The translations under genes were made by a program, and so were the position numbers. From positions 582,628-646,627 of the forward strand of contig JAGMWU010000045.1 of the NCBI GenBank assembly GCA_018697195.1: a stretch of DNA of 64,000 nucleotides, written 5' to 3'. The notes under the pieces were generated by a model. The model worked only from the letters and a program-made list of their open reading frames with translations, did no database searches and was not told where the DNA came from. Origin of the DNA: Certhia americana. Its lineage: Eukaryota > Chordata > Aves > Passeriformes > Certhiidae. Below are positions 19,701 to 33,848 of the stretch, in pieces; the first letter of the stretch is position 1, and each line of letters begins with the position of its first letter.

Positions 19701-21950
19701 ATTTGGCTCATTCTGAGTGTGACTTACAGACTGGTCATGAAATCCCATCAGCACAATGCTTCCAGGCATGAATGTGGACAGCCGTTGGGAGACAGGTGGG
19801 TAAAAGACCTCTAAAGGACACAGATTGGATTATCTGTTGTAATACTTCATCACAGACTGGACTCTTGCATAATTTTTAATTGAAAAGAGATAACTGACAA
19901 TTCAATTACATGTCCTGTTGTGCAGGCATTCAATTTCATAGCCAGTTGTTCCTCTTCTCTCTGCCCAAGGACGGATCTGGTTTTACCCTGATCTCAGTTT
20001 TGTTGCCTTGTGACCATTAATTTCATTGCCAAGCTGTTGCATGCACCAGTCTGTGCAGAGCAATCTTGCTGGAAGCTGCAGCTGGTAGGAAAAGGAGGTA
20101 TGTCAGAAAAATCTCTTGTGTCAAAGGGTTTCTTACAAACCCACCTGTGCTGACAGCAGGCATTGGGGATATTTAGGTGTGTTTATGCATGTTGTGGGAG
20201 GTGGGAACAGAGCAATGTGCTCATTTCTGATGGCTTATTTTTGCTCAAGTGTCTGATTAGGAAACAGATACCAGCCAGCTGCTACCTGCTCCTGAGGGTC
20301 TAAATTCTGGTAGCTAAGAGAGAAGATGGTTAAAGACATTCCATGTGCTCCTCCAAACTTGCTGTTTCCTGTACTTGTAGAGCTGTCAGGCATTTTCTTC
20401 CATTGTTGACATTCTGCAATTGCTTCTGGCTGCTATCAGCATTGATTGTGGTATTAGCTTGTACTAAAATAGGAGAGAATCTGTGCAAGTGGTTGGCTTT
20501 TCTTTCTCGCCCATACCTTGCAATCAATTCTTAAGCTGCTGGGCCTAGAACAAATCACTGCGTTCTCACAAAATAAAATATATTCCGTCTTGGTAGGAAG
20601 CCCTTTGTACTTAGCTGGATTGATTTTCCTGAGTGCACCACAGACCCAGCTTAGGATTTCTGCAAGTTAGATGCAGTATATGGGAAGGGGATCTGTTGCC
20701 TCACATTTTAAGGGTGTTTCAGAAATGAAATGCTGATTCTGTCTCACAGCAAATGTAACTAGGTTGTTAGTTTTGGGCGTTCACTTGCTGTTTTTTTGCA
20801 AGGTGCAGTTATAAACCCATCCTGTGTCTCTCATGTGGCTGGGATGGGTTAGAGTTACAACCCTGGTAGCCCAGTGTGTCCCAATATACAGTTTTGACAG
20901 CTGCAAAGATGTCCCAAAGTGCTACAGATGAGCAAGATTAAAAATGATTTTCTAGTGGGCAGTGCCTGAGTAGGAGACCCGGCTTGAGTTAGCAGAATGG
21001 TACTTCTCAAAGCTGGTGTTGCATGAAAAAGGAGCACGTTTTGACAGGACTTCCACAGAAATATGCTGACATCGGCCTAATTCTGAGCAAGTGAGAAATG
21101 TCTGAATGAAATTGGACCTCAAGGCTAAAGCATGTGCAGCAGAAGCGAGTTAGGAAATCCAAATGAAAATATCCTGTCAGGATACCTGATAGTGCAAATG
21201 GTCACTGTAAAAATGGCACCAGTTTTAGTACCTAAAATATTCTCTGAGCTATTAAAAAGTTACCCTTTAAACTGTTTAGTTGGTTTTGGGGCATGTCTTG
21301 AACAATCAATGGTGCGGTGTGATAAGGTGTGGTGCAGCTTGTGATAAGGGCTTTTCTTTAGTGCCTTGCATACAGGCTATGTTTTATTCATGTTTTCCAC
21401 GAAGTTGGTTTTTTGTTTCCTGGAAATGGGTGCTGTGCATGGTGACCTGGAGAGCCACTGCATGTCCACACCTGTGAGGGTGAAATGACTGGGTGGTTTC
21501 CCTTAATGAGCAGCTGAGGCCCACAGTGGAAGTTTCCACTGCAAGAACCCAGCAAGCTGCTTTGGCACCTTCCTCGGTCCATCAGGCAGTGGCTCCTGTG
21601 GGACCTGTGAGTGCAGACAAGAGAGGAAGCTGTGCCAATCCTTGCTGCAAGGCCCTTACTTTGGGTTTTGCCTTGTGACAGTCAGGTGGCAAAATGCAGG
21701 TTTCCTTTTCAGACTGATGCTTTCCCATAGTGTCTGTGCTGCAAAGGGTTTTGTGCCATAGAACATATCCAAGCAGTGAGGACAGGCTGGGCTGAATTCT
21801 GGGGTTTTGTACCTAACCTGCCATAGGCTTTCAGCTCAGCTCATTTAAGCTTTGCTTTTGTATATCTTACTGTCCTATGTCATAATTAGTTTTTGTGCAT
21901 GGCTAATTAGGGGCTTTAGTTTCCTTGAAATGTAGAAGCTGCTTTCTCTA
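16716..21950. other. intergenic, no gene seen
   Basis: AT-rich DNA without recognisable exons. A possible degraded CR1 3' end lies at about 19025-19115 (CATGACCTAATGGTCTGTTC and a following AAGCCTTAAGG), too short to be sure. Open frames are under 170 codons, and the longest belongs to the preceding CR1. Confidence 0.5.
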
Positions 21951-22295
21951 TGTGTGCTGGTTTTGGCTGGGGTAGAGTTAATTTTCTCCACAGTAGCAGG
22001 TAGGGGGCTGTGTTTTGGATTTGTGCTGAACACACTGTTGATAACACGGGGGTGTTTTAGTCACTGCTGAGCAAGGCTTGTACAACATCAAGGCCTTTTC
22101 TGCTTCTTGTACTGCCCTGCCAGTGAGGATTCTGAGGGTGCACAAGAATTTGGGAGGGGACACAGCCAGGAAAACTGACCCCAGCTGACCCAAGGGATAT
22201 TCCAGACCAAATGGCATCCTGCTTAGCACTAAATCTGGGGGAAGATGAAGGAAGCAAGGGGAATATCTTCTCCTGGACATCCCTCCTCTTGAACT
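21951..22295 (+). mobile_element. partial LTR of an endogenous retrovirus, passerine type
   Basis: Begins with TG and runs TGTGCTGGTTTTGGCTGGGG, then GTTAATTTTCTCCACAGTAG, TTTGTGCTGAACACACTGTT, GGGAGGGGACACAGCCAGGA and CCCAAGGGATATTCCAGACC. This matches my memory of a very common LTR of passerine genomes with U3 on this strand. Similarity is lost after about 22270, so the R/U5 end is truncated or diverged. No retroviral coding sequence follows, so this is a solo or truncated LTR. Family name not assigned. Confidence 0.75.
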
Positions 22296-22742
22296 CTTTT
22301 TTTTGTGTTCTGCAATACTGAACAACCAATTTGCTGCCATGAAACCTGAGTACTAGCCACAGAACATTTCATAGAACATTCTCAGACACTTGCTGCTTTG
22401 TCATGTGGATCATTCTGGATGGGCTTTGCAGCTGGTTTCCTTTGCTGCTCCTAATCTGTGCTGAACTGTTTTAAGCCCTCAAGGACACCCAGTGATTCAA
22501 AGTGGTGTCATAGTTTATTTCCAGTATTAACACAGAGAAAGCATCATTGAACACTGTAAGTTTCACTGAACACAAGAGCCTCCTGTCTAGTGCATTAGGG
22601 ACTGTCAGTAAAAGCCACGGGGCTGTTGAGCTGAGACTACAAGATCCTTTCTTAAACATAGTAATGAAGAATTTTTCTTGAAGACCTGATTTTTCCTCTC
22701 TCAGAGGTCTTGGTTGTGGTTTGTGTCAAAAAAAAGCGAACT

Positions 22743-22915
22743 CACCTGAATTAGGATTGTCAAGTATCAGAGAGGAAAGCCAAACATGAGGTGTCCCAAA
22801 TGAGCTTAGTGTGTCCTGCAATGCAGTCAGGGAGAAAGGATGCTTCTCGCAGAGCACTGCCTGTTGCTTTCTGTGCATAACTAATCATTCAGCCTCCTGA
22901 AGTTGAGAAACACAT
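22743..22915 (+). repeat. copy A of a locally duplicated 175-bp segment
   Basis: Aligns with 23454-23638 over its whole length with scattered substitutions and small indels. Shared blocks include CACCTGAATTAGG, AAGGATGCTTC, TAATCAT and CTGAAGTTGAGA. The offset is about 711 bases. Not a CR1 or an LTR that I know. Confidence 0.75.
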
Positions 22916-23453
22916 AACAAGTTAGCCAGAAATTATTTTTGTTAGACTGAATATGCCCTGCAGGGATTTCCCCACCACTGGAGCGTTAACTGTTGATTAG
23001 GTCCATGGTGGTACCTTCTGGGTTTAAAATGCCTTAGAGGAAGGCTTGAGAGAAGGCTCTGCCTGAGTGGTTTTGTCCCAGTACCTGGAGGTGGAAATCA
23101 GTCCTTTCTCTTGCACCTTTTTCCCTTTAGGAAAGAATAAGTAGCACTGTGTTAGTAAGTTCTCCTTAGACAGGAGAAATTGCAAAACACAGTAAAGATT
23201 ATGTGAAAGTTTAGGATCCCTCAGGGGGTTGCATTTTTCAGGCTCACAAGGTTTGGGGACAGGTTTTTTTAGCCTGAAGCTGTGATGGGAGGCCACATAA
23301 AGCCTTTGCCTGTCTTGGCAAATGAGTCCCATGGTATTTCTCAAGGGTAACTTGCAACCTGATCCAACAGTCCCTTAATGTCACTGGTTCAGAAAAGGGA
23401 GGACATGGACCATTGCCCTGTACCTTTAATTTACAAACAAGCTAATTGGAGCC

Positions 23454-23638
23454 CACCTGAATTAGGGTTCATTCTCTGCTTCTCAGAGCAGAGAGGACAG
23501 CCAAATGCGAATTGTCCCAAACCACCTTAGCGTGGCCTGCAGGGTGGTCAGGGAGCAAGGATGCTTCCCACACAGCATTATCCATTGCAGTGTGTGGATA
23601 ATTAATCATCCACTCCCCTGAAGTTGAGAGACACCACA
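23454..23638 (+). repeat. copy B of a locally duplicated 175-bp segment
   Basis: Direct-orientation partner of 22743-22915. Weak similarity may continue a further 50 bases (ATGCCCTGCAGG against ATGCCCTGGAGA). Divergence is roughly a quarter by eye, so the duplication, or the two insertions, are old. Confidence 0.75.
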
Positions 23639-23639
23639 G

Positions 23640-26600
23640 AAGAGTGGTTCACCTCTTAAGATGTGTGAGACACCTTATGCCCTGGAGAGTGTTGGTTATT
23701 CTGCTTGCCTAGGGAAGGGAGCCATCCTCCCTGGGATGCTGTGTGCTTACACCAGCTTTAGGTGGCATTCATTGGGCAAGGAGAAATGATAATCAGAGTG
23801 CTGTCCCTCATACCATGACAGCCACATGACCCCAGGGGTTAGCCATTCCTCTGACAGCGATTGAGGCCATGCCAATAGGATAGCCTCTTGTTTGGAGATT
23901 GGAATGAGCCATGGATTGCTCACATGAATAGAAATGTGGTGTTGATGGTAACAGATCCAGTGTAACTAACATGTGACAGTACAAAAGGGCAAAAAAGGTA
24001 GTTTGTACATGTCAATACAGGGCTAATGGGACAAAAAGAGTTATTTCTTCTTGTATATGTTTCTGGGTATGGTTTTCTGTGGTTGTCCTTGGCTCCTGTC
24101 TGCAGTAAACACTTTACTGAGAAAGCAGAGCTTCTGGTACTCAGCGATTCCCAAGACTGTGATTTAATGCAAGTAAGTTTTGCTAAGGACTATTAGTCTT
24201 TCCATATTATTTAAATATACTTCCTCCCCTTCCATTTTAGGTGATGCAATTTGTCAGCAGCAATGATGGTGTCAGAATTCTTGGGAAGTATGGGTTTGCA
24301 AGCAGATCTTTGAGGTAGCAATACAAAAAATTTACAAAATTTAGCCTGAAGCAAGTGCTTGTTTTCAGCTGAAACCTTCCCAGCAGCTCCTTGTCAAAGG
24401 CAAGGTGGAAGATCTATAACAGGCTCTGATGCCTGGCTGTGAGCTGAGTTGCTTTGGGATTGTGACGCAGCATTAATACAAATATTGTCACACAGTAACA
24501 ATAGGAAATTATCTTCTCTATCTACTGGAATACAGACTTCCCTGCAGTCATGGAGTAGCGAGTAATAAACAGTGCTGAGGGCTGTTGTAAAGATGGTGAT
24601 TGCTTATTTTGGGATTAAGGTTTTGTTTTCCTTGCAGAAACTATCTCAAAGCTTGTAGCTGGAGAAACTCTTGTGTTACTTCTTCAAAATGTGCCACAGT
24701 TAACATTGCTTATGACCAGAGAAAGTAAGATGCAGTTGTTTTTTCTATGATGGAGTGGGAGCTACAAAAAAAGACAAGAATGTGCAGAGACTATTCCCTT
24801 TTCTCTTGCATCTTCCATCAAGTGTACAGGCTTAATTATGTAGCTGTTGGAAAATGTATGGAATTGGCATTCCAGCTAAGGATGTACAGAATGATTCAGT
24901 GCACTTTCAACACCCTTGCTGTATAAATGGGATGGCTGGAGCAGGGAAATGAACTGAGGAGAGCAGGAAATGAGCCAGTTATTAGAGATTTATCTGGCAT
25001 TCTGTGAGCTTGAGGGTAGAATTTGTGTTGGCAGGGTGCATTCTTGAGACACATCAGCAACTTTGCCTGGACATCCCACCCAGTACAAACTGCTGTGTTT
25101 ACAAAGGTCAGTGGTGTTTGGCTTATCACTTGGATATGAGATTTGTGCTGTTAATACCTCACTGGTTCTGAGCATGGGGGTCCTGCAGACACAAGTTGGC
25201 ATGGAGGAATCCAAACAAGGTAAAGGTTATTTCTCAAAGAAATGGTACCAGTGAAGTGTAGACTGCTGGTCTCTACTGTCATTCTGTCTAACCAAGTGCC
25301 ATTTATTGCCATATTTTCCCAACTTGCCTGTGTGAAAGCTGAGTAGGGACTGCCTCTGCCCCTTAAAATTGCTACAAATCTGTTAGACTGTACATGTCAT
25401 AGATCTAAATATACATTTAGGTAAAATATATAACACAGCTGCTAGGCAGTTTATTTTCACCAGTGGAAAGACTATATTTCAAGAGAGTGGTGAAATGGCA
25501 AGTGAATTATGGGGTTTGTCTTCTTACTTGTAAAAATAAATTGTATATTCTATAATCTGAACCAGACTAGGTTTTAATTATGCACTGTTTTGCTTTGATT
25601 TACTAGGCAGGTTATCTAGAGGCCAAAACACTAGCAGATATATTGTAGTAAGTCTGGAATGACTTAAAGAGCAAACATTAGACTGAGTAATTCATTTTCA
25701 ACAAGCTACCATAGGTTTTTTTGCTAGGCTTTCTTTCATCTTTTGCCTCCAAGCTTAACTCTTTCATGGATTACTGTAACTTCATTTCTGCTTTATATTT
25801 GGGTTGTTAATTATCAACCCTGTTGGTTCTGCATATAGTTTATCTGCATAGCATCCTGGAGAAATAGATGTAATTGAACTTGTCTATACAGGACTTTTAG
25901 CTAATTGGCTGCTTTTTGTTGTGGAGAGCTGAGTCTGGAAAGATAGGCCACAGGCGCTGGTGTTTCAGTGAAATATGTGCAGCACATGATGGGAGATGCT
26001 CACTGAAGACTCATGTTACTGGTACCAACACTGATGTCTAATCTTCCTAGTGATATGATACTCCAGCCAAAGTCCAGAGGTTTTACCCTCTGTTTTTTGT
26101 ATCACGCTTGAATTTTTTGTTCAAATAAGATGCCAGAAGTTTCTGCAGAGTGGGATGGGTTTTGAGTCAGACAAGTATTTCTTACCAGTGGATTGAGTGC
26201 TTGTGGTCAGTGATAAAGAATTGTGTTTGACATTGTCCTGTGTGCTGGTCATGGAATTCTGACAGCACATTGAGAGGTGCTGTCAGTAGGATTTCAGTGT
26301 TACAGTAACACGTCAGCCTTTAGAAATGGCAATGGAAATGGTTAGTTTGAATTAGTAAAGATAAGAGCTGAAAAATGCTGAATGTAAGATTCACCAATCT
26401 GGATATCGACTCTAGTAGATTTGATGAAATCCATTAAATACAAGGGCTGAAAAAACTGATATTAGACCAGAATCTTTATGTAAAGAATACAGCAAACTTA
26501 CCTAGTGTAAAGTAAAACAACAGCAACCATGGAGATAGTCTGGGCTGATGTCTTGGAAGGCTTTTTGATGGCAGATGTTTCAAAAAAAAAAAGCAAGGAG

Positions 26601-29600
26601 ATGCTAACCTTGACTAGAAAGCATTTTACAGAAAATGTTACGTCAATAACTGGGCAGCAGTGGTTCAAACTGCAGATAGGCCACTTGTCCAAAGTTAGTG
26701 AGCACTGATACTGTGCTGGAAGAATGACTACTGCTTTCATATTGAATGATGTTCTAGCCTGACCCTGCTTTGTTCTTTAGTATTTTAAGCCTGTTTGATG
26801 CCTCAGATAACTTAGCTGCAAAATGGACGTATGGACATTCAATTTGTATACTGGAAACTGTTTTTTTGACATGTGATCAGGTGCTGCAAAGCAAACTGGT
26901 ATTTGTCAGTGAGCAGTGGGACTGGGTTTTTTCACTTGGATTTGTAATATTAGTTACCAAAGTTAGATTTTTTTGAGTTGCTTTTTGACTTTTCTGAGAT
27001 TACTACAAAGTTTGTAAAAAGGCATCAGATCTGTCTGAAGAACTGTGTAAGTAGAAATCCAATTGCTCAGGATTAGTGCTCTGTACCCTAAGTGCTCCCA
27101 AAGTATTTAGTGCCCATTGCTAGCTGTTTGCAGTACTGGAACAGAACAGCACCTGCCTCACACCAGACCCGTGACTGTGGTTTCTAAATTAAGTCAGGGA
27201 AGAAAATTTGGTCCTACTCCTCAAATAGTCTTTTTCTATTCACAGTCAAATATCCCCGTTTTAAAGAAACTCCATAACCAGCAAACCAGCCTGGGTTTGC
27301 TCTTTGCTTGATACAAAAAATGAGAGAGTAAACCAGCCAGTGAGCACAAGGGGTAATTCTGTGCTTCTGGAGAAACTCTGTGTATTGCTGGAATTTGGGA
27401 GGTCAGGTGGCATGATTGCATCGGTTTCTTTTAGATTTGAAATCAAGGAATCCGTAAATTGGAGTAAATGGAAGTATTTTGCCTGCTCATCAAGACAGAT
27501 ATTTCAGATTTGCATATTCAAGTGTTGCCATTGAAATTCTCCATTTTGTGGTCATGGTTTTAGAGACTGAAATAGTTAACATCTGTTAACATGAATGCAG
27601 CTTAAGCATTTGCACAGCTGGGGATCATACCATATATGAAACTTGGGTGTAACCTTGAAGAAAATAAAGCCAATAATTTCCATTTAGCTGCATTAAAAAG
27701 AAGTCCTGTTTTTAAGACTTGTAATGTTTTCCTAAATAAGTATGGCTGCATTGTTGGATGTGTGGCTGCTCTTTGCACCCTTTTATAAATAATTTATAGG
27801 CTACCAAATACACCTATTAACCTGCACTTGATGGAATAACCAAATAAAGTTTAAAAAGCTGTATTACAAAGATTGATATCTATGTACGCTGGTTGATTCA
27901 TGTTCTGGTTTACTTGAACACTGCTGGATAACAGAAACGTGGTGTTACTTGTGGCTTATCTGAATAGGATTATCAGGGTTTTCCAGTAATTACTTCCAGC
28001 TGTTTCAAAGATAAGTGTGAGAAATGGAAAGCTGTGGAGAAGGGCTGGATGCAGATATGCAAACTCTTCAGACCCTGTGTAATAAATACTAGGTGTGCAT
28101 GTAAACAGGGCTGCTTTGAGGGTATGTAACAAGCATTTTGGGGATAGTGCTGTGTGGCAAATATACTGAGTGCAGGCAGGGAGAAGATTAATTATATCTG
28201 TAAAAGTTATAATTGCAGTATCAGGAAAAAAGTAGTTCTAGCACTTCCTATTAGTGAGATGTCCTGACTATTTGGTAATGTATGGTAGAAAGAATCCAAT
28301 TTCTCATTTGCTGCTACAATTCCTGAGGGTAGAGAAGCTTTTTTTCCCCCCTTTTGCAAGTGATACTTTCATATCTAAAGGAATACATTCAGCTGGGTGC
28401 TTCACCAAGGCCCTGTTTGGATCTCTGATAGATGGGAAACAAAACAAACCACAGATATGACCAGAAATGAAATTCAGTGAAAATGAGCACCACTTAAACA
28501 ACCAGGCACTGCATCTTAAACTGTAGAGGGGAGTCTAAGGATTGTGCAGTCTTCTGTGTCATGGGGTTTTTTATGCAAGAGTTAGAGGTGTGAAGTTGCA
28601 ACCGGACTGCTGCTGGAGCCCCTGGAGGCAGGGAGAAGAGTTATTCTAGTAGAGCATCTGCTACATAGCTGAAAGAGTGAAGAAAAAGTGCTATTCATTC
28701 ATTTGCTGGTACTGATTATTATTGATTTAGCAGCATCCAGTACCTCAATAACGCATTGACATGAAACAGGTAAATTAATGACACCTTATTTACAGGCATA
28801 TTGTACTTCATGGTGCCTTTGCCAGTGGCCAAATGCAAATCATCCCAAGTCTTTTAGCCCCTTCAAAAGCTGGGCGAGTAATTCTCCTAATCTCCTGATT
28901 ATCTCAGGAAATTTTCCAGAGCTGTCCAAGTTGCAGTAGAAGCTGCTTCCAATCACACTGGAAAGAAGGCAAGTGCAAGGACGTGTAGTCCAAGATCAGC
29001 TGATGTTAAACAGGCAGGTGTCAGGGTCATCTCGCCTTCCGTAGGCTTTATCTTGCCTCTAACTGCATGTGAATATTCCTGTCAATATTCTAAATCTTAA
29101 GGATGTAAATTTTTTTAATTGGTAAACAGAACAACATTCATCAAGGTTTTTACAAGAAAGATTACAGTTTAGCCTGAAATCAGAAACTTAGTCCCATTAG
29201 TTGGTGTTTTTAGCTCCTGGAAAGGATTCCAGAACCAAAATGGTTGTAGTACAAGTTGCAAATTTCCTTTGAAAGGGAATAAATGTTCTGTAAGAATGTT
29301 TTTTCACCCTAGATTAAAAACCCAGAAATTTCAGAATAAATACATATTATTGGCACACTAATAGCTAAGTTTTACCTTCTGTGTGCTTATATGCTAAGTT
29401 ACAAATGCTTTCACAAATAACTTAGCAGTAGAGACCTAAAATACAGTAGAGATTTAAAATACCTCCTCTGCAGTCAGTCAAGTTTATAAAATGTGGCAAG
29501 CAGAGAAAGTTCTTAGTTCTTGGTTAAATTAAATGAAAAACATTTGATGTCTAACAGGGTCATGGCTAGAGTCTGTGCTTCAAATTATTTTTTTTAAAAC

Positions 29601-30116
29601 TTTTTTGTTCTGCTTGACTGAGATGCCTGAAGCACAATTATGGTTTCCCACATTAAAATGAAAGCTTTGAGCAGCCTTTCTAGTGGTGATTTTCTGTGGG
29701 ATGCTATAGTATAACAAAGAGATGCACCAGTCTGTAATATCATCTGCAGTTCTGATGCAACTTCAGCTGTAAGCTATGGATTATAACTTGCCATGGCTTT
29801 AATGTCCATACCACTGATTCTAGGAAATGCTGATCAATATTTACCCCTTCCCCAATAAGGCACCCAAACAAATACTTGTACTTTCCTTTCCTCTCCTAGA
29901 ACACAAAGTAATTTCTGAGGTTTAAATGTCTGTAAGACCAGGTATGAATACATGGATTTTCCATCAGAATGATATATCTGCTTCCACTGGAGTGGTCAGG
30001 TGATCTGATCTAATTTTCATCTCTGCAAGGGGAGAGTTAGAAAAGCTACTACATTATTGCCTCATGTTGAAAAGCAGTTGAGGAACAGCAAATAACACAC
30101 AGTGTTTTCATACTCT
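23640..30116. other. intergenic, no gene seen
   Basis: AT-rich single-copy-looking DNA. No coding exon, LTR or CR1 recognised. A 22-base stretch near 28835 resembles part of the duplicated segment at 23454, too short to call a third copy. Confidence 0.5.
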
Positions 30117-30165
30117 TTCATAGATTGATTTGGGTTGTAAGGGCCTATAAAGATCTCATTCATGC
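30117..30165 (-). mobile_element. short CR1 3'-end remnant
   Basis: TTCATAGATTGATTTGGGTT followed by GTAAGGGCCTATAAAGATCT is the degraded antisense form of the CR1 3' terminus (TCATAGAATCATTTGGGTTG and so on). Only about 50 bases are left. Confidence 0.5.
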
Positions 30166-33100
30166 ACTTTTAATGGTGGATGAAATGAATGCTAAAGCAT
30201 TCATATAATGGGCATTCCTCAAGAATGTGCATGATTTCTCCTGCAGAATCCATGGATCCTGTGCTAGTACCTCAGCTGAACTGCAGTCAGAAGGAAAAGG
30301 AGAAAATGTTATTCATGAGAAGGGCTCGTGGCCTGCTCACTGCTGGGGGCAGGTGAGTCAGATCAATTTTGGCAATTCAAGGTGTTTGCAAAGAGAACAG
30401 ATGAGAAAGAGTATTTTAGAAGGGAACAGTCAGAGTTCATGTTCCTGCTAGGACAAGTTTGTATTGTTCTGTTAATATAAATCATTCCCCAGGAGGTTTT
30501 GGGAATGCAGGCAGGCAAAAATGTTGACACCTTAGGATATTTGCCCAGGGTTTTTTCCTTAGAGGCTCTGTCTTATGGGACTGATCCTGATAAGGGAAAA
30601 TTTTTCAAAGGAGGAAATGACCTTGCAGTTAAACAAACTTTTTTTGTTATTCCCTCTGTTCTGTGTTGCAAGGTTTAGTATTTTAGAAAGTTCTTTTGGG
30701 AAGATCAACTGTAATCCTTATGTAAGCTTTCTTTTGTCCTGTTCAGCTATTCCTTCTGCTTGGAGGAACTTGACATTTTCTTACTAAGTGTTGTCAGGGA
30801 TACACTTCAAAGGCTTCAGTGTTCATAAAGGACTTTAATCAGTTTGGAACAAGACATCTATGAGGCATGATTACATCCAACAGGAAGAGTAGCAAAAGAA
30901 GTGTGTCTTGTGTGTATGCTCACAGCAATGCCCTGTGTGTCAGTTTTGCTGTTGGCATAATTGTGTATGGGACAGGGCTCCAGAGATGTAAGTTAATTTG
31001 ACACACTCTCATAGCTTAGGGGAGACTAATTTCCATGGAAATAGTTCTTCAAACCTAAGGTTTTTCCTTTCAGCATGATCAGGAAAGGAAGCTTTTCAGG
31101 TAGTCAATATATATATATATATATAATAATTTCTCTAAGATTGTGTGGTCTGGTGACAGTGCCAGCTCTGCTACGGTCCAGCCACATCACACAAAAAAGT
31201 TGTGGGTCAGGCCTGTCTCAGTTCTGCTACCTGGAAAATAGGGAGAGCTACTGACTGCCTTCTCCTAATCCTTTCTGCCCTGGTCCCCCATGCTGGGATG
31301 AGGAGAGGGCTTCCAACTCCTCTGGGAATGCTTGAGGAGTGAGCGAGCAATTGTATCGAACTTAGTTGCCAGCTTGGGTAAAACCACAACACTTCCACAT
31401 CTGTGGGGGAGAACATGGCATAAATAGGAGCAAGAAAAATATATTTTTTTTCTTCAGCCCCACAGCTGCTGTAGTCACAATCCTCACTTGAAAGTGCCAT
31501 CTGTGGAAATATGCAGATCTGCACTCAGGTTAAGGTTCTGGTCCGTGCAAAGTAAAGGTTATCATAATCCTGTTTCGTCCTGGGGAGAAATTTTCTCTTG
31601 GAAACAGAAGAATACACATTTTTCTGTGCAGCAGGCTACATTCACTTGTGGAGACAATGGACAATAAAGGCTTTTCTATGGTGCTAAAGCAAATTTGAAG
31701 TTTCAAATTATTTCCTTTCAGAGGTGGTATCTATTATTCATCTGAGTGTAGTAGTTCTGAAATCAGAGATCTGCTCAGGGAGCGCCTGGCTTTGACTCAA
31801 GAAATAATAAAAGAGAGGAAGAATAAAAGGAATTGTTTCTACAATATATGGAGCAATGGCACTTTGAGATACTTCAGTAGACTTCTGTATCTTGAGTGCA
31901 GCCATTTATGTTACCTCTGGCTGCACTCACTTATCTGCAGCCTCTCTCTTTGTCCTCTTTTGCTATTCTTCTCTTTGGAAGGAGGTTTTTTGTTTTTTTT
32001 TTTTTTTTCCTCTATACGAATTGTCTGGAATCCACTTCAAGGGCTTATTGATCTTGATGGAGTTTACTTGCTTTGGAACACGCCTCTGATGAGGCATGAT
32101 CTTAAGGTGCTTCCTACACTTTATAGTCTATGGATAATATTCTTTAATCTGTTTCCTCTGTAAACTTGCTGTGGCCAGGTTTTCCCCAGTCCCAGCTTGC
32201 TCCTACACCTCTAGAGCAATGTGAGTGTGCAGTGAACCCATCTCTGTCAAAGGTGACTAGAGAGCAAGGCTTGTTTTAAAAGGAGTCATGACAAGTTTCC
32301 CAAGATGTGTGAGTTTTGGAAACTATGCAAAAATGCCTCTTGCTTCTCAGTACTGTGCCAGTAATAAGCTCAACCAAGTTAATGCATTTTTTTTCTGCTA
32401 AACAATATAGAAAGACAAGTTCCATCTCATCTCATAAGTTGCTTCTTACTGAATTTTCTCTAACTTCAGAATTAAGAGAAAGCTATCAAAGATTTAAAGA
32501 AATGTGACATGCAGTGGCAGATCCCAAACCTGGCGTCATGCAACTTCTTGCTAGAAGGCAAACAGGTTTTGCAGTAAATATTCAGAGGCCAATACATCCC
32601 AAATGGAAACCTCAGAGTTGCAGTTATAAATTGTGCTGTGGCAGGACCTTTGTGCCATGGGATGGGCAGACAGGGCTGAGGGCAGCGGAGCACCTGAAGA
32701 AAGTTTCACAGCACAAAGCTGGATGAGGACAGTGTGGCCCCTTGGGAAGAGTTCTGTGGCTGCTTTGCTTACAGTGAGCATATATTTTATGTGTTCAATG
32801 TTGGTATTAAACTTCTTTTGGAAAATATAATCAAATAATTTGTGTGTATGATAAAAATACCTGCATGTAGTTTACAGGTAGTTAAGCAAGAGATAATATT
32901 ATTCTATGTCAGTATTTCCATGGCATTGTTATTTCTGGTATTGATGGGCAGTCTGCTAACCTCTGTCCTAATTTCAATTTTACAATAGAATAAGCAGTTA
33001 CTTGGGATATTTTAATTAATCAGAATTTCTTTGCACTGATACATAAGAGGTTGCTATATAGTAGTGCAGCACAGATAATTGTGGGCATGCTGACTAACCT

Positions 33101-33657
33101 TGCAACAATTCCATCAGCTGAAGATCCTATTTAAACTTCTGTTCTTTGGAAGTAACCAAGTTGGCCTCTTTGAGGTGAAAATAATCAATTCTTTAGTTGT
33201 GATTTGCAGTGGATGACTCATTTGTGAGGAGTGAAGAAGGCATGTGCAAATGTGTACTCTGCTGTGTTGCACTGCTGAGATCTTATCTGACATGTAATGT
33301 GCCCAAGTGGCACATGCTTGATGGAAAAGTCTGGTGCTGTTAGAGATGAGCTCATCCTTTTCTTGCTGTAGCTGAAAATACAGCTGTAGCTGTATCTTGT
33401 TGCTGAAACAGAATATTCAGTGTTTTTCTCATCTACAGCTTTTCTTTCTGTCCATCACTTTACAAATTGAAGACTACCAGATACCTGAAAATGTCTTTTC
33501 AATATCTCTGCTTCCTAAATACTTGAGTTTTTATTGGTTTACTTTTTCACTGGTACTGAGCCTGTTCAGTTGGAATCCAATAATTTCTATCCCATTCTTA
33601 AAATTTAGTTTCTCTGGTTGACCAGAACTGAGCTTTGAGGAGAAACTTCAACGTTAG
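30166..33657. other. intergenic, no gene seen
   Basis: Holds an AT dinucleotide run at 31107-31125 and a T tract near 31990-32010. No recognisable coding sequence; frames of 105-123 codons lack any family resemblance. Confidence 0.5.
31107..31125. repeat. (AT)n microsatellite
   Basis: Nineteen uninterrupted bases of alternating A and T. Simple repeat, no function implied. Confidence 0.9.
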
Positions 33658-33848
33658 CCTACAATTCCCTGAAAGGAGGCTGTAGCAAGGAGGAAGTCAG
33701 TCACTTCTCCCAGATAACAAGGGACAGGATGAGAGGAAATGGCCTCAAGCTGCACCACAGGGGGTTTAGATTAGATATTAGGAAAAATGTCTTTGCTGAA
33801 AGGGTGGCCAGGCATTGGAACAGGCTGCCTGGGGAAGCGATAGAGTTT
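33658..33848 (+). mobile_element. CR1 LINE fragment, 3' coding end
   Basis: Sense-strand blocks GGAGGCTGTAGCAAGG, AACAAGGGACAGGATGAGAG, TTTAGATTAGATATTAGGAA and CATTGGAACAGGCTGCCTGG are the well-known end of CR1 ORF2. The fragment stops before the 3' UTR. Confidence 0.85.

Noticed and set aside
28829..28860. Third copy of the 22743/23454 segment
   Set aside because: Only about 22 bases resemble copy B, not enough to separate from chance.
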